From Kumtagia sp964244725 (GTDB taxonomy: Bacteria > Pseudomonadota > Alphaproteobacteria > Rhizobiales > Rhizobiaceae): DNA of 64,000 bases. The translations under genes and the position numbers were made by a program. The stretch covers positions 124,001-188,000 of the forward strand of contig CAXTJQ010000002.1 in NCBI GenBank assembly GCA_964244725.1, given 5' to 3'. Below, piece by piece: positions 1 through 9,182 of this stretch (positions within the stretch are counted from its first letter, which is position 1; each line of letters begins with the position of its first letter). The notes below the pieces were generated by a model. It saw only the letters and a list, made by a program, of their open reading frames with translations, did no database searches and was not told where the DNA came from.

Positions 1-657
1 GGCCGCCGTGGTCAGGATCACGTCCGGGGCGTCGCGCCGGACGTCGATCCTGCCGTCGCCGTCGCCGTCCTGACCGAGCTTCAGGATATCGGAGGGCAGC
101 ATCTGGGTCTGGCCGATCTCGCCGGCCCACGCGCCCTTCACGTCCGCGGGCAGTTCGCCCTTGTCGATCAAAGTGAGAAGCGGGACGAGCTGCGGCCTGA
201 ACAGCTCGGGCCGGCGGCAGTCATGGGCGAGCGTGACAATGGCGTTCAACGTGCCAAAATCGCCCTGGACGGCGCCGAAATCCGTTTCCAGCGCCCAGAA
301 GGCCGCGATGACCGGTCCGGGCACGCCGAACTCGCTTTCGGCGCGCGCGAAGACATCGGCGTATTTTTTCAGGTTGGCCGCGCCCTGCTTGAGGCGGTAG
401 TCCGAGATCATCCGCGACGAGAATTCGAGGAAAGTCTGGTTGAAGACGCCCTGCGCCCGGTCCCGCGCCAGGACGCGGGTGTCGATATCGGCCGCCGCCA
501 GCGCCGCCAGGCCCGTCTCGCCGACGCCGGCCGCCTTGGCTTCCGCCGCCAGCTGGGCGCGCCAAGCTTCGAAATCGCCGTCGCACTCCTGCGCGCAGGC
601 CGGGGACGACAAGGCGACCGCCACACAGAGGGTCAAGGCTGCGAACGACTTCAGCAT
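1..657 (-). CDS. Lytic murein transglycosylase, MltB-like (partial, runs off the window)
   Basis: Cleaves the MurNAc-GlcNAc bond of peptidoglycan in the periplasm. The 219 visible codons begin at an ATG followed by a signal peptide (hydrophobic stretch ending SSPACA). The segment ALETDFG near residue 124 carries the likely catalytic Glu in the context usual for MltB/SLT_2 enzymes, and GEIGQTQMLPSDIL further on matches the conserved family block. The DGDGDG run near the visible end is also typical. The C-terminus, which often carries a peptidoglycan-binding domain, lies outside the window. It is followed in a chain by further wall hydrolases. Confidence 0.88.
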   Translation of the reverse strand, partial: MLKSFAALTLCVAVALSSPACAQECDGDFEAWRAQLAAEAKAAGVGETGLAALAAADIDTRVLARDRAQGVFNQTFLEFSSRMISDYRLKQGAANLKKYADVFARAESEFGVPGPVIAAFWALETDFGAVQGDFGTLNAIVTLAHDCRRPELFRPQLVPLLTLIDKGELPADVKGAWAGEIGQTQMLPSDILKLGQDGDGDGRIDVRRDAPDVILTTAA

Positions 658-767
658 GGTGGGTCGTGCTCCGGGGCGGGCGATTTGGGCCTACCTGCGC
701 AAACCTCATGGCAAAAAGCGGGCGGCGACGCAATTCACGGCGATGAGCCGCGAAAGCTGAGCAAACG

Positions 768-1583
768 TCAACGCGTGTTCCGCGCGATCCATTTCCTCCA
801 AGCGGCGTGGGTGCCGTTGAAGACGTTGATGTCGGCGTCGCCCTTGATGCCGGGCACGATGCCGGTGCCGGTGTATTGCCAGAAGGTGAAGGGATGCGCG
901 CCGTATCGGTCGCCCGGATGGTCGGCGACCGAGCGCAGCCAGTACGGGTAGCCGGTGAAGGAGGCCAAGCGATTGTCCTCGAAGAAGTCGATCGACGTGT
1001 AGATGATCGGCTTCTTGCCGTAGTGTTTCTCGACCGTGGACAGGAATATCTCCATCTCGGCGCGCACGGTCGCGGCGCTCGGGCGGAGCTTGCAGGTGGG
1101 CGAGGAGGGGTTCCACTCCATGTCGAGCACCGGCGGCAGCGCGGTGCGATCCCGCGGCACATTGGCGATGTACCAGTTCGCCTGTTCGATCGCGGGCCGG
1201 CAGAAATAGTAGAAGTGGTAGGCGCTGCGCGGCACGCCGGCGGCGCGCGCGCCCTGCCAATGCTCGGCGAACTTGTCGTCGACCCGGTCGCCGCCCTCTG
1301 TCGCTTTGATGAAGGCGAAGGAGATGCCGGACGCCTTGGCGGCGGCCCAATCGATCCTCGTCTGGTATTTCGAGACGTCGGTTCCGTGAACGGCGTAGCC
1401 GAAGGGCGTGCGCGCCTGCCATATATGCGGGTCGCGGTCGCCGAAGCGGGGATTGAGGAGCGATGCCGCCAGGCTCGCCTTGCCGGGCGGGAGCGCATCG
1501 GCGGAGCCTTGCAATCCGAGATTGTCGGCCGTGCTGCACGCGGCAAGCAACGAAGCCAAGGCCAGGGCCGCAAACCGGCGCAT
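768..1583 (-). CDS. Glycoside hydrolase family 25 muramidase, lipoprotein
   Basis: 271-aa lysozyme-like enzyme of the GH25 (Chalaropsis/Cellosyl) family, predicted to hydrolyse peptidoglycan. The N-terminus is a lipoprotein signal with lipobox LLAAC and Cys16. The GH25 barrel starts at HGTDVSKYQ with the conserved Asp69, then AFIKATEGG, and the catalytic DxE pair in VLDMEWN. The C-terminal FWQYTGTG is also a family signature. The first ATG fits the lipoprotein signal directly. It lies 110 bp upstream of the transglycosylase on the same strand, so the two may be co-transcribed. Confidence 0.9.
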   Translation of the reverse strand: MRRFAALALASLLAACSTADNLGLQGSADALPPGKASLAASLLNPRFGDRDPHIWQARTPFGYAVHGTDVSKYQTRIDWAAAKASGISFAFIKATEGGDRVDDKFAEHWQGARAAGVPRSAYHFYYFCRPAIEQANWYIANVPRDRTALPPVLDMEWNPSSPTCKLRPSAATVRAEMEIFLSTVEKHYGKKPIIYTSIDFFEDNRLASFTGYPYWLRSVADHPGDRYGAHPFTFWQYTGTGIVPGIKGDADINVFNGTHAAWRKWIARNTR

Positions 1584-1831
1584 CGCGTCTCCCCGGCCAA
1601 GCGGCCGCCTATCGTTTCGACCGCAAGTCCTACATGTTTTCAGACGGCGCTTGAAGGGCGACCCGCGTGTCCTTGATCGCCGAACATGGTTGATTTTGTG
1701 TTTACGAAGCCCGCGGCCATCCCATCAAAGTAACGCGATCTCTCGGCGCGACATGAGACGTGAAGAAACCCATTTCATCCCCGGCCATTCCCTTGCCGTC
1801 AAGCGAATGCAAATTCGACAAGGAGACAGTG

Positions 1832-2098
1832 ATGAAGAATGTGATTTTGGCTTCGGTCGCGGCCGTTGGGTTGCTCGGCATGGCGGCGTGCAGCGACAGC
1901 GGCACGGACAAGACGACCACGCAGAGCACGAATCCGCCGGCCACAGAAAGCCAGCCATCAACCACGCCGATGACCCCTGACACTTCGGCGAGCCCCAATG
2001 CCACACCGGCGCTCCAGAGCGGCACGGGGGGCGACATGCCCGCCAACGAGCCGTCGGATGGAGCGATGAAACCCGTATCGCCGGCTCCCGCGCAATAA
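1832..2098 (+). CDS. Small Thr/Pro/Ser-rich lipoprotein, unknown function
   Basis: 88-aa protein. The chosen ATG sits just after a strong ribosome binding site AGGAGA at 1821-1826; a longer reading frame from 1760 has no such signal. The first 20 residues form a lipoprotein signal with lipobox GMAAC, followed by a low-complexity mature chain rich in Thr, Ser, Pro and Ala, without a recognisable domain. Such short lipoproteins are common in Hyphomicrobiales, but no function can be assigned from the sequence. A Rho-independent terminator follows 18 bases after the stop codon. Confidence 0.75.
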   Translation: MKNVILASVAAVGLLGMAACSDSGTDKTTTQSTNPPATESQPSTTPMTPDTSASPNATPALQSGTGGDMPANEPSDGAMKPVSPAPAQ

Positions 2099-2116
2099 GA
2101 CCCGTCGGACAGATGA

Positions 2117-2144
2117 GAAAGGGCCGGAAAAATCCGGCCCTTTC
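2117..2144 (+). terminator. Rho-independent terminator after the small lipoprotein gene
   Basis: Perfect 11-bp stem GAAAGGGCCGG / CCGGCCCTTTC around a 6-base A-rich loop, followed by CTGCGTTTCT. It sits 18 bp downstream of the lipoprotein stop and separates it from the djlA-amidase pair. Confidence 0.8.
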
Positions 2145-2209
2145 TGCGTTTCTATGGGCACATGATGCGACCTCTCGCCAACGGGTTCCCGCTCAAGTAT
2201 CAAGGGCCC

Positions 2210-2932
2210 ATGTCGATCCTTGCCCGCGTCGGGGACGTTCTGGCCCGTCTGGGAGCCACCGCCAATGCAGGCGCGGTGGGGCTGGCCGGCCTCTTGCGGA
2301 TCATGTTCGCTTCCGATCCCGCACTGCGGCGGCGCGTTGCATTTTCGGTCGCCATGATCGCGCTGTCGGCGAAGATGGCCAAAGCCGACGGGATCGTCAC
2401 GCAGGACGAAGTCCGGGCCTTCCAGCAAATCTTCTCGATACCGACCGCCGAAGCGCGCAACGTCGCGCGGCTGTACGAATTGGCGCAAGCCGACGTAGCC
2501 GGGTTCGAAACCTACGCCGCCCAGATGGCGGCGCTGTGCGGATCGGGGAAACGCGACTGCGCCATGCTCGAGGATATTCTGGACGGGCTGTTCCATATCG
2601 CCAAGGCGGATGGGCTGCTTCACGAGCGCGAAGGACTCTATTTGCGCCGGGTGGCCGAAATTTTCGAGATCGGCGACGATCACTACGAAACCATCCTGGC
2701 GCGCCATGTCGATCTCGGACGAGCCGATCCCTATGTGATCCTCGGCATCGCCCGGGGACTGCCGTTCGAGGAGGTCCGTAGGCGCTACCGCGAGCTCGTC
2801 TCCGACAATCATCCCGACCGTCTGATCGCGCGCGGCGTGCCTGCCGAATTCATCGCCATCGCCACGGCGCGGCTGGCGGCGATCAATACGGCTTACGAAG
2901 CGATCGAGCGGGCCCTGCGCCCAGTCGCATGA
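2210..2932 (+). CDS. TerB/DnaJ-domain protein, DjlA-like co-chaperone
   Basis: 240 aa. The N-terminal two thirds form a TerB-like helical domain (SVAMIALSAKMAKADG near residue 45, then FHIAKADGLLHERE near 128), and the last 65 residues are a J-domain (DPYVILGI...VRRRYRELVSDNHPDR) with the HPD tripeptide that stimulates DnaK. This is the DjlA arrangement but without a clear N-terminal membrane anchor. The ATG at 2210 is preferred because homologous proteins begin with an MSI-type sequence; an upstream ATG at 2162 would add 16 unrelated residues. The stop overlaps the next start by 4 bases. Confidence 0.85.
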   Translation: MSILARVGDVLARLGATANAGAVGLAGLLRIMFASDPALRRRVAFSVAMIALSAKMAKADGIVTQDEVRAFQQIFSIPTAEARNVARLYELAQADVAGFETYAAQMAALCGSGKRDCAMLEDILDGLFHIAKADGLLHEREGLYLRRVAEIFEIGDDHYETILARHVDLGRADPYVILGIARGLPFEEVRRRYRELVSDNHPDRLIARGVPAEFIAIATARLAAINTAYEAIERALRPVA

Positions 2933-3699
2933 CGGCGTTCGCACCCGACCAGCCGGGTGCTGCGGTCCGCGCGTCGCCCAATGTCGGCGAGCGGCGCGGC
3001 GGGTCGAGGCCGGATATCCTGTTGCTGCATTATACGGGCATGGGGTCCGGTCAAGCTGCCGAAGACCGGTTATGCAATCCATCGGCCGAGGTGTCGTGCC
3101 ACTACATCGTCCACGAGGACGGCGGCGTCGTGCAGATGGTGCGGGAAAGCGACAGGGCCTGGCATGCCGGCAAGAGCTCGTGGATGGGCGTCATCGACAT
3201 CAACTCGAAGTCGATCGGCATCGAGATCGTCAATCCCGGCCACATGCTCGGATACCGGCCTTTCCCGCGCAGACAAATCGCGTCCGTCATTGGACTCTGC
3301 CGCGGGATCGTCGCGCGGCATGGCATCCGTCCGGAAATGGTGCTGGGGCATTCCGACGTGGCGCCCGGCCGCAAGATCGATCCCGGGGAACTCTTTCCGT
3401 GGGCGCGGCTGCACCGCGAAGGCATCGGTCATTTCGTCAAACCCTCGCGCCGTCGACGTGGCAAGTGCATGGGGGAAGGCTATTCAGGGGAAAAGGTCGC
3501 CGCCTTGCAGGCGATGCTGGCGGGCTACGGCTACGGGATCGAAGCAAGCGGGTTCTACGATTCCGCGACTGCGACCATCGTCGGCGCGTTCCAGCGCCAC
3601 TTCCGGCCCGCGCGGATCGACGGGGTGGCCGATCCGTCGACGGTCGCCACGTTGCGGCGATTGCTGGCGGGTCTGTCTAGCCCCCGGCCCACCGCTTAG
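2929..3699 (+). CDS. N-acetylmuramoyl-L-alanine amidase with peptidoglycan-binding domain
   Basis: 256 aa. Amidase_2 (AmpD-like) domain: LLHYTG gives the first zinc His at residue 34, and GHSDVAPGRKIDPG supplies the second His and the Asp ligand. Residues 185-250 look like a PG_binding_1 module (VAALQAMLAGYGYGIEASG...AFQRHF). It cleaves the amide between MurNAc and L-Ala. No obvious signal peptide is seen, so a cytoplasmic recycling role like AmpD is possible, although the binding module suggests intact wall as substrate. It is translationally coupled (ATGA) to the djlA-like gene. Confidence 0.9.
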   Translation: MTAFAPDQPGAAVRASPNVGERRGGSRPDILLLHYTGMGSGQAAEDRLCNPSAEVSCHYIVHEDGGVVQMVRESDRAWHAGKSSWMGVIDINSKSIGIEIVNPGHMLGYRPFPRRQIASVIGLCRGIVARHGIRPEMVLGHSDVAPGRKIDPGELFPWARLHREGIGHFVKPSRRRRGKCMGEGYSGEKVAALQAMLAGYGYGIEASGFYDSATATIVGAFQRHFRPARIDGVADPSTVATLRRLLAGLSSPRPTA

Positions 3700-3754
3700 A
3701 CGTCGCGATTTTCGTTGCAATCGCGTGCGCGACCCGGTCTATACGGCGCGTGTC

Positions 3755-4189
3755 AGCCGGCCGGGCGGCCGCGCCAGCCAGCGCCGAAAGGCGGCGGGTG
3801 AGGAAAGTCCGGGCTCCATGGAGATACGGTGCCGGTTAATGGCCGGCGGGGGCGACCCCAGGGAAAGCGCCACAGAGAGCAGACCGCCCCGCCTGTAGTC
3901 CGGTCGACCGTCGCAGCTTTTGCGGCGAGACCGGAATACCGGCGGGGTAAGGGTGAAAGGGTGGGGTAAGAGCCCACCGCGCGACTGGCAACAGGAGCGG
4001 CACGGCAAACCCCACCGGGAGCAAAACCGAATAGGGACGGCGCGAGGGGCGACCCTCAGGACTGTTTCCGGTCCGCCGTCCGGGTAGGTTGCGTGAGGTC
4101 CGGGGCGATCCGGATCCAAGATGAATGGCCGCCACGTTTTCGCGCCGAAAGGGGCGAGGGCCATACAAAACCCGGCTTACAGGCCGGCT
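3755..4189 (+). ncRNA. rnpB: RNase P RNA, bacterial class A
   Basis: Catalytic RNA of RNase P, which matures tRNA 5' ends. The diagnostic conserved blocks occur in order: GAGGAAAGTCCGGGCTCC near 3800, ACAGAGAGCAGACCGCC near 3870, the GGTAAGGGTGAAAGGGTG segment near 3946, GGTAAGAGCCCACCGC just after it, and GGCAAACCCCACCGGGAGCA near 4005. The ends were set by the closing P1 helix, AGCCGGCC at 3755-3762 pairing with GGCCGGCT at 4182-4189. The gene lies between the amidase gene and the dcw cluster. Exact ends are approximate. Confidence 0.95.
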
Positions 4190-4505
4190 GACATGCCGAT
4201 TGAAAACAACGCGATGCAAAGGCGCGCTGCCAAAATGAGTCATCGCGAAAGCGTGATGGCGGGTCCGCAATCCGATGCGTCGCGACCGGCCCGCCACACT
4301 CCTCCAAAAGTAACACTTCGTTAGTCTTAATCGATCACAAAGGATGTCGGGCCTGAAGCGGCATCCGCTGTTTCGGCGCCCGCGACCCGTCCCATCGATG
4401 CCGCCACTCATGTCGTCCCATGCCCCGATCGAGCCATCAGTACAGAGAGCGCCGGCACCGGCCCGATCGACGATGCGGGGCCGCCGGCGCATCGCGGCGG
4501 TGCGG
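4190..4505 (+). other. 316-bp gap between rnpB and rsmH; no mraZ found
   Basis: mraZ normally precedes rsmH, but no frame here encodes a MraZ-like protein and the space is too short for its usual length of about 430 bp. A frame open from 4344 runs into rsmH but encodes an Arg/Pro-rich stretch without similarity to rsmH. The segment around 4310-4345 is locally AT-rich and is a reasonable place for the dcw promoter; I could not define a -35/-10 pair with confidence. Confidence 0.5.
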
Positions 4506-5519
4506 ATGACCGAAGCGCGGGGTCAGAGCGACTTCGGCGCCGAGGCGGCCGCGCCGCATGTTCCCGTCATGCTTGGCGAGGTCCTCGCGGCGCTCGCGCC
4601 CAAGGCCGGCGAGACGATCGTCGACGGCACGTTCGGAGCAGGCGGCTATACGCGGGCCATCCTCGATGCCGGCGCCTCGGTCATCGCGATCGACCGCGAT
4701 CCGGACGCGATCGCCGCGGGCAGGGCGCTGGAGAGGGCCGCCGCCGGCCGCCTGACGCTCGTCCAGGCGCCGTTCTCGACGCTCGGCGACCATGCCGAGG
4801 CGGTCGACGGCGTCGTCCTCGACATCGGCGTCTCCTCCATGCAACTCGACCAGGCGGAGCGTGGCTTCTCCTTCCGCAACGACGGGCCGCTCGACATGCG
4901 CATGGCGCGGACCGGGCCGAGCGCGGCCGATGTGGTCAATCATTTCAAGGTCAACGACCTGATTCGCATCTTCGGCCTGCTCGGCGAGGAGAAGAACGCC
5001 AGCCGCATCGCGCGGATGATCGAGCGCCGCCGCGACGCGCGGCCGTTCCTGCGCACCCTCGACCTGTCGCAGGCGATCGCCGACCACGTCGGGTTTGCGC
5101 CGCGCGACAAGATCCATCCGGCGACGCGCGTGTTCCAGGCCCTGCGCATCTACATCAACGACGAACTCGGCGAATTGTCGCGCGCACTGCTCGCGGCGGA
5201 GCGGGTGATGAAGCCGGGCGGGCGGCTCGCGGTCGTGACCTTTCACTCGCTCGAGGACCGCATCGTCAAGCGCTTCATAAACGATCGTTCGACGCAGGCG
5301 GCCGGCTCTCGGCACCTGCCCGCCCTGGCTGCCGATATCGCGACCTTCGAGAAGAGCGGCGGCATGGCAAGCGCCGCGCAAGCCGAGATCGACGCCAACC
5401 CGCGATCGCGATCGGCCAAGCTGCGCGCCGCGGTGAGGACGCAGGCGCCGCCGCGCGCCGCCGACGAAGGCCTGTTCGGGCTGCCGAGACTCCCAGACCT
5501 CAGCGCGATGGAGCGGTAG
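4506..5519 (+). CDS. rsmH: 16S rRNA (cytosine(1402)-N(4))-methyltransferase
   Basis: 337 aa. RsmH (MraW) methylates N4 of C1402 in 16S rRNA using S-adenosylmethionine. HVPVMLGEVL near residue 18 and the SAM-binding DGTFGAGGY at 40-48 are the family signatures; VLDIGVSSMQLDQAERGFSF and the C-terminal TFHSLEDRIVK block follow. The ATG at 4506 puts the HVPVML motif close to the N-terminus as in homologues; the frame is open 54 codons further upstream but that part looks non-native. It is the first gene of the dcw cluster and lies 2 bp before ftsL. Confidence 0.95.
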   Translation: MTEARGQSDFGAEAAAPHVPVMLGEVLAALAPKAGETIVDGTFGAGGYTRAILDAGASVIAIDRDPDAIAAGRALERAAAGRLTLVQAPFSTLGDHAEAVDGVVLDIGVSSMQLDQAERGFSFRNDGPLDMRMARTGPSAADVVNHFKVNDLIRIFGLLGEEKNASRIARMIERRRDARPFLRTLDLSQAIADHVGFAPRDKIHPATRVFQALRIYINDELGELSRALLAAERVMKPGGRLAVVTFHSLEDRIVKRFINDRSTQAAGSRHLPALAADIATFEKSGGMASAAQAEIDANPRSRSAKLRAAVRTQAPPRAADEGLFGLPRLPDLSAMER

Positions 5520-5521
5520 CG

Positions 5522-5950
5522 ATGTTCCGCACGAGCGACATAGCGCTGATCGCAGTGATGGTCGCGGCCGCCGCCTTCACCTACAAGACCAAGCAGGGGG
5601 CCGAGGAGCAACTCGCCCTGGTGCGCAAGATCGAGCGGCAGATCAAGTTCGAGGAGGATTCCATCGATCTCCTCAAGGCCGACTGGAGCCTCCTGACGCA
5701 GCCGGCCCGCCTGCAGAGGCTGAGCGAGGCCTACCAGGCCGATTTGCAGCTGCAGCCGGTCGATCCGCACCAGTTCGCGGCGCTGAGCGAGGCGCCGGAG
5801 CGCCACCTCGCCATTGAGGACATTATCGGCCAGGCGACCGGCGCGGTCGCGAGCAAGCAGCCGGCAACGCCGTCCAAGACGCCGAAGGCCGCCGCGCCGC
5901 CGGCGGATGAAGAACCTGACGAAACCACAACGGGCGCGGTGGACGAATGA
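5522..5950 (+). CDS. ftsL: Cell division protein FtsL
   Basis: 142 aa bitopic membrane protein of the divisome, partner of FtsB and FtsQ. One transmembrane helix (about residues 7-20) is followed by a predicted coiled coil (EEQLALVRKIERQIKFEEDS) and a short conserved segment ending LQRLSEAYQADLQLQPVDP, all as in alphaproteobacterial FtsL. The last 45 residues form an Ala/Pro-rich acidic tail without clear structure. The assignment rests on these features plus position between rsmH and ftsI, because FtsL sequences are poorly conserved. The stop overlaps ftsI by 4 bases. Confidence 0.9.
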   Translation: MFRTSDIALIAVMVAAAAFTYKTKQGAEEQLALVRKIERQIKFEEDSIDLLKADWSLLTQPARLQRLSEAYQADLQLQPVDPHQFAALSEAPERHLAIEDIIGQATGAVASKQPATPSKTPKAAAPPADEEPDETTTGAVDE

Positions 5951-7665
5951 CGACATTCTGGCGCAGGCGAAAGGCCGCCGCCGCAAGCTCGGTCGCCGCG
6001 ATCGTGTTCGACGGCGCGCGCAAGACGACGGGCGGCCGCAGCAGGAACCGCGTCGTGATGACGATGGGGGCGTTCTTCTGCATCTATGCGTCGATCGCCG
6101 GACGGCTCGCCTACCTGGGCACGCTCGAGCCGGACACGGGCGGCGGTCCGCAATCGCGCGTCACCGCCTCGCGGCCCGACATCGTCGACCGCAACGGCCA
6201 GGTATTGGCGACCGACATCAAGACCCTGTCGCTGTTCGCCGAACCGCGCCGCATTGTCGACGCCGACGAAATCATCGAGAAGCTACAAACCGTGCTGCCT
6301 GACCTCGAGGTCGAGCAGACCTACCACAAGCTCAAGGGCGGCGCGGGCTTCGTCTGGCTTAAGCGGCAGCTGACGCCCAGACAGCAGTCCGATATCATGG
6401 CGCTCGGCCTGCCGGGAATCGGCTTCCGCACGGAAAAGCGCCGCTTCTACCCTGGCGGACCGACCGCCTCGCACATTCTCGGCCTGACCAATATCGACAA
6501 TCAGGGCATCGCGGGGATGGAGAAGTACATCGACGACCAGGGCCTCGCCGATTTGCAGGCCTCGGGGCTGGCGGTCGCGAAGGACCTGCAACCCGTCAAG
6601 CTCTCGATCGACATCCGCGTGCAGCACATCGTGCGCGACGAGATTTCGCAGGCAATGGAGCGCTATCACGCGATCGCGGCCGGCGCGGTCGTCCTCAACG
6701 TCAAGACGGGGGAGGTGCTGGCAATGGCGTCGGTGCCGGACTTCGACCCGAACAATCCCGTCAACGCCCTGGACAAGGACCATCTCAACCGGATGTCGGC
6801 CGGCCTCTACGAGATGGGTTCGACGTTCAAGAGCTTCACGACCGGCATGGCGCTCGATTCGGGCAAGATCACGCTCAAGAGTCGCTTCGACGCGACGCGG
6901 CCGATCACCATCGGCCACCAGACGATCAAGGATTTTCACGGCAAACATCGGGTGCTGTCGGTTCCCGAGGTCTTCATCTACTCCTCGAACATCGGCTCGG
7001 CCAAGGAAGCGGACGTGGTCGGCATCCAGGGCCACCGCGAATTCCTGCACCGGCTCGGCGTCCTGGAAAGGATGAAGACCGAACTGCCGGAGGTCGCCAA
7101 GCCGACGGAGCCAAAAGTCTGGAAGAAGGTTCATTCGATCACCGTCGCATTCGGGCACGGCGTCTCGACCACGCCGTTGCAGACGGCGGTGGGCTGCGCG
7201 GCGCTGATGACGGGAATGCTGTTGCCGCCTACCTTTTTGCCGAGGACGCAGGGCCGGGCATTCGAACTCGGGAAGAAGGTCGTCACCGACTACACTGTCG
7301 AAAGCATGCGCTACCTCTATACGCTGAACGCCACCAAGGGCTCGGGGGGCTCGGGTTCGCGCGCGGCGGTGCCGGGATACCGGGTCGGCGGCAAGACCGG
7401 AACGGCCGAGAAAGTGGTCAACGGCCGCTACTCGTCCGACAAGCGCTTCAATGCATTCGTGGCGTCCTTCCCGATGGACAACCCGCAATACATCGTGCTG
7501 TCGATCATCGACGAACCGAAGCCGGAGAAACCAGGTATGGGCGCCACCGCAGGGTCCAACGCGGCGCCGATCGTGGCCAACATCATTCGGCGCTCGGCCT
7601 CGATGCTTGGCGTCAAGCCCGATTTCAGCCATGAAGACGGGGCTACGCTGGCGTCCTCACAATGA
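5947..7665 (+). CDS. ftsI: Peptidoglycan D,D-transpeptidase FtsI (PBP3)
   Basis: 572 aa class B penicillin-binding protein that cross-links septal peptidoglycan. A short cytoplasmic tail and one transmembrane helix (about residues 38-55) precede the dimerisation domain and the transpeptidase domain. The catalytic motifs are visible: STFK with Ser292 and Lys295, SSN near 345, and KTGT at 483-486. No truncation. It starts at an ATGA overlap with ftsL and works with FtsW, encoded 5.5 kb downstream. Confidence 0.97.
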   Translation: MTTFWRRRKAAAASSVAAIVFDGARKTTGGRSRNRVVMTMGAFFCIYASIAGRLAYLGTLEPDTGGGPQSRVTASRPDIVDRNGQVLATDIKTLSLFAEPRRIVDADEIIEKLQTVLPDLEVEQTYHKLKGGAGFVWLKRQLTPRQQSDIMALGLPGIGFRTEKRRFYPGGPTASHILGLTNIDNQGIAGMEKYIDDQGLADLQASGLAVAKDLQPVKLSIDIRVQHIVRDEISQAMERYHAIAAGAVVLNVKTGEVLAMASVPDFDPNNPVNALDKDHLNRMSAGLYEMGSTFKSFTTGMALDSGKITLKSRFDATRPITIGHQTIKDFHGKHRVLSVPEVFIYSSNIGSAKEADVVGIQGHREFLHRLGVLERMKTELPEVAKPTEPKVWKKVHSITVAFGHGVSTTPLQTAVGCAALMTGMLLPPTFLPRTQGRAFELGKKVVTDYTVESMRYLYTLNATKGSGGSGSRAAVPGYRVGGKTGTAEKVVNGRYSSDKRFNAFVASFPMDNPQYIVLSIIDEPKPEKPGMGATAGSNAAPIVANIIRRSASMLGVKPDFSHEDGATLASSQ

Positions 7666-7727
7666 TTCCTGGACGCGCCGGCAAAGCGCGTCCTTTGTTT
7701 TTGCCGAACCCAAGATCGTCGACCGCA

Positions 7728-9182
7728 ATGAAATTCGCCGAGATCGCAGCCATGGTTCCAGCCGCAGCGGGCCTGCCCGCCGCGCTGGAGATCGCCGGCG
7801 TGACCTCGGATTCGCGCGATGTCGGCCCGGGCTGCGTGTTCGTCGCCATCGCGGGCGCCAAGGCCGACGGCTCCAGCTTCGTGGCCGATGCGGCGCGGCG
7901 CGGCGCGGTCGCGGCGGTGGTCGGCAAGGCAACGAAGGCCGACGGCCACGCCATTCCGGTTCTCGCGGTCGACGACCCCCGGCTCGCGCTGGCGCAACTG
8001 GCGGCGGGGTTCTATGGCCGGCAGCCAAAGACGATGGCAGCGGTCACCGGCACCAGCGGCAAGACGTCCGTTGCGGCCTTCACCCGCCAGATATGGGAGC
8101 AGGCGGGATATGCCGCCGCCAGCATCGGCACCACAGGCGTCGTCGCGCCGGGCCGCAACGACTACGGGTCGCTGACGACGCCCGACCCGGTGGCGCTGCA
8201 CCGCATGTTGGCAGAACTTGCCGATTCCGGCGTCACGCACGTCGCGATGGAAGCGTCGAGCCACGGCCTTGACCAGCGGCGGCTCGACGGCGTCAGGCTG
8301 GCGGCAGGCGGCTTCACCAATCTCGGCCGCGACCACATGGACTATCATCCGACCGTCCAGGACTATCACGCCGCCAAGCTTCGTCTATTCGACACGCTGC
8401 TCCCGAAAGGCGCGCCGGCGGTGATCTTTGCCGACGATCCCTACTCGGACGCGACGGTGGACGCGGCGGGGACCGCCGGCCTCACGGTGCTGACCGTCGG
8501 CCGCAAAGGCGCGTATCTCAACCTGAAGCGGGTCGAGCAGCAGCGCTACCGCCAGCGCGCCGAGATCGAGCATGACGGCCGCATCCACGAGATCGACCTG
8601 CCGCTCGCCGGCGATTTCCAGCTCTACAACGCGCTGGTGGCGGCAGGGCTGGCGATGGCGACGGGGCTGTCCGCCGACATCGCGCTGCCGGCGCTGGAAA
8701 AACTCAAGGGCGCGCCGGGACGCCTGGACTTGGTCGGAACTGCCCGGAACGGCGCACCCGTTTACGTCGACTACGCCCACAAGCCGGATGCGCTCGAAAA
8801 CGTGCTGTCGTCGGTGCGGCCTTTCACGACGGGCCGGGTGATCGTCGTGTTCGGCTGCGGCGGAGACCGCGACCGCGGCAAGCGGCCGATCATGGGCGAG
8901 ATCGCGACGCGGCTGGCCGACGCGACGATCGTAACCGACGACAATCCGCGTTCGGAGGTTCCGGCGGCGATCCGCGCCGCGATCCTGGCGGCTGCGCCGG
9001 GCGCGGTGGAGATCGGCGACCGCCGGACCGCGATCCGGACGGCGGTCGACATGCTCGAGCCCGGCGATACGCTGATCGTCGCGGGCAAGGGGCATGAGGA
9101 GGGCCAGACGATCGGCGCTGCGACGCTGCCGTTCTCGGACCACGACGAAGCGCGCAGAGCGTTGCGGGAGCGCGCCGCATGA
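7728..9182 (+). CDS. murE: UDP-MurNAc-L-Ala-D-Glu:meso-diaminopimelate ligase
   Basis: 484 aa cytoplasmic Mur ligase that adds meso-DAP to the peptidoglycan precursor. The ATP-binding P-loop GTSGKT is at 108-113, and the DNPR motif at 405-408 marks meso-DAP rather than lysine specificity. The ATG at 7728 gives an N-terminus (MKFAEIA) matching homologues; a frame from 7662 overlapping ftsI would add 22 residues without similarity. It is followed by murF with a 4-base overlap. Confidence 0.96.
   Translation: MKFAEIAAMVPAAAGLPAALEIAGVTSDSRDVGPGCVFVAIAGAKADGSSFVADAARRGAVAAVVGKATKADGHAIPVLAVDDPRLALAQLAAGFYGRQPKTMAAVTGTSGKTSVAAFTRQIWEQAGYAAASIGTTGVVAPGRNDYGSLTTPDPVALHRMLAELADSGVTHVAMEASSHGLDQRRLDGVRLAAGGFTNLGRDHMDYHPTVQDYHAAKLRLFDTLLPKGAPAVIFADDPYSDATVDAAGTAGLTVLTVGRKGAYLNLKRVEQQRYRQRAEIEHDGRIHEIDLPLAGDFQLYNALVAAGLAMATGLSADIALPALEKLKGAPGRLDLVGTARNGAPVYVDYAHKPDALENVLSSVRPFTTGRVIVVFGCGGDRDRGKRPIMGEIATRLADATIVTDDNPRSEVPAAIRAAILAAAPGAVEIGDRRTAIRTAVDMLEPGDTLIVAGKGHEEGQTIGAATLPFSDHDEARRALRERAA

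Noticed and set aside
2162..2209. Upstream ATG for the DjlA-like gene
   Set aside because: The added 16 residues do not resemble the family start; ATG 2210 fits the MSI-type N-terminus.
3836..4492. 218-codon and other open frames across 3750-4320
   Set aside because: They cover the conserved RNase P RNA blocks and encode nothing recognisable.
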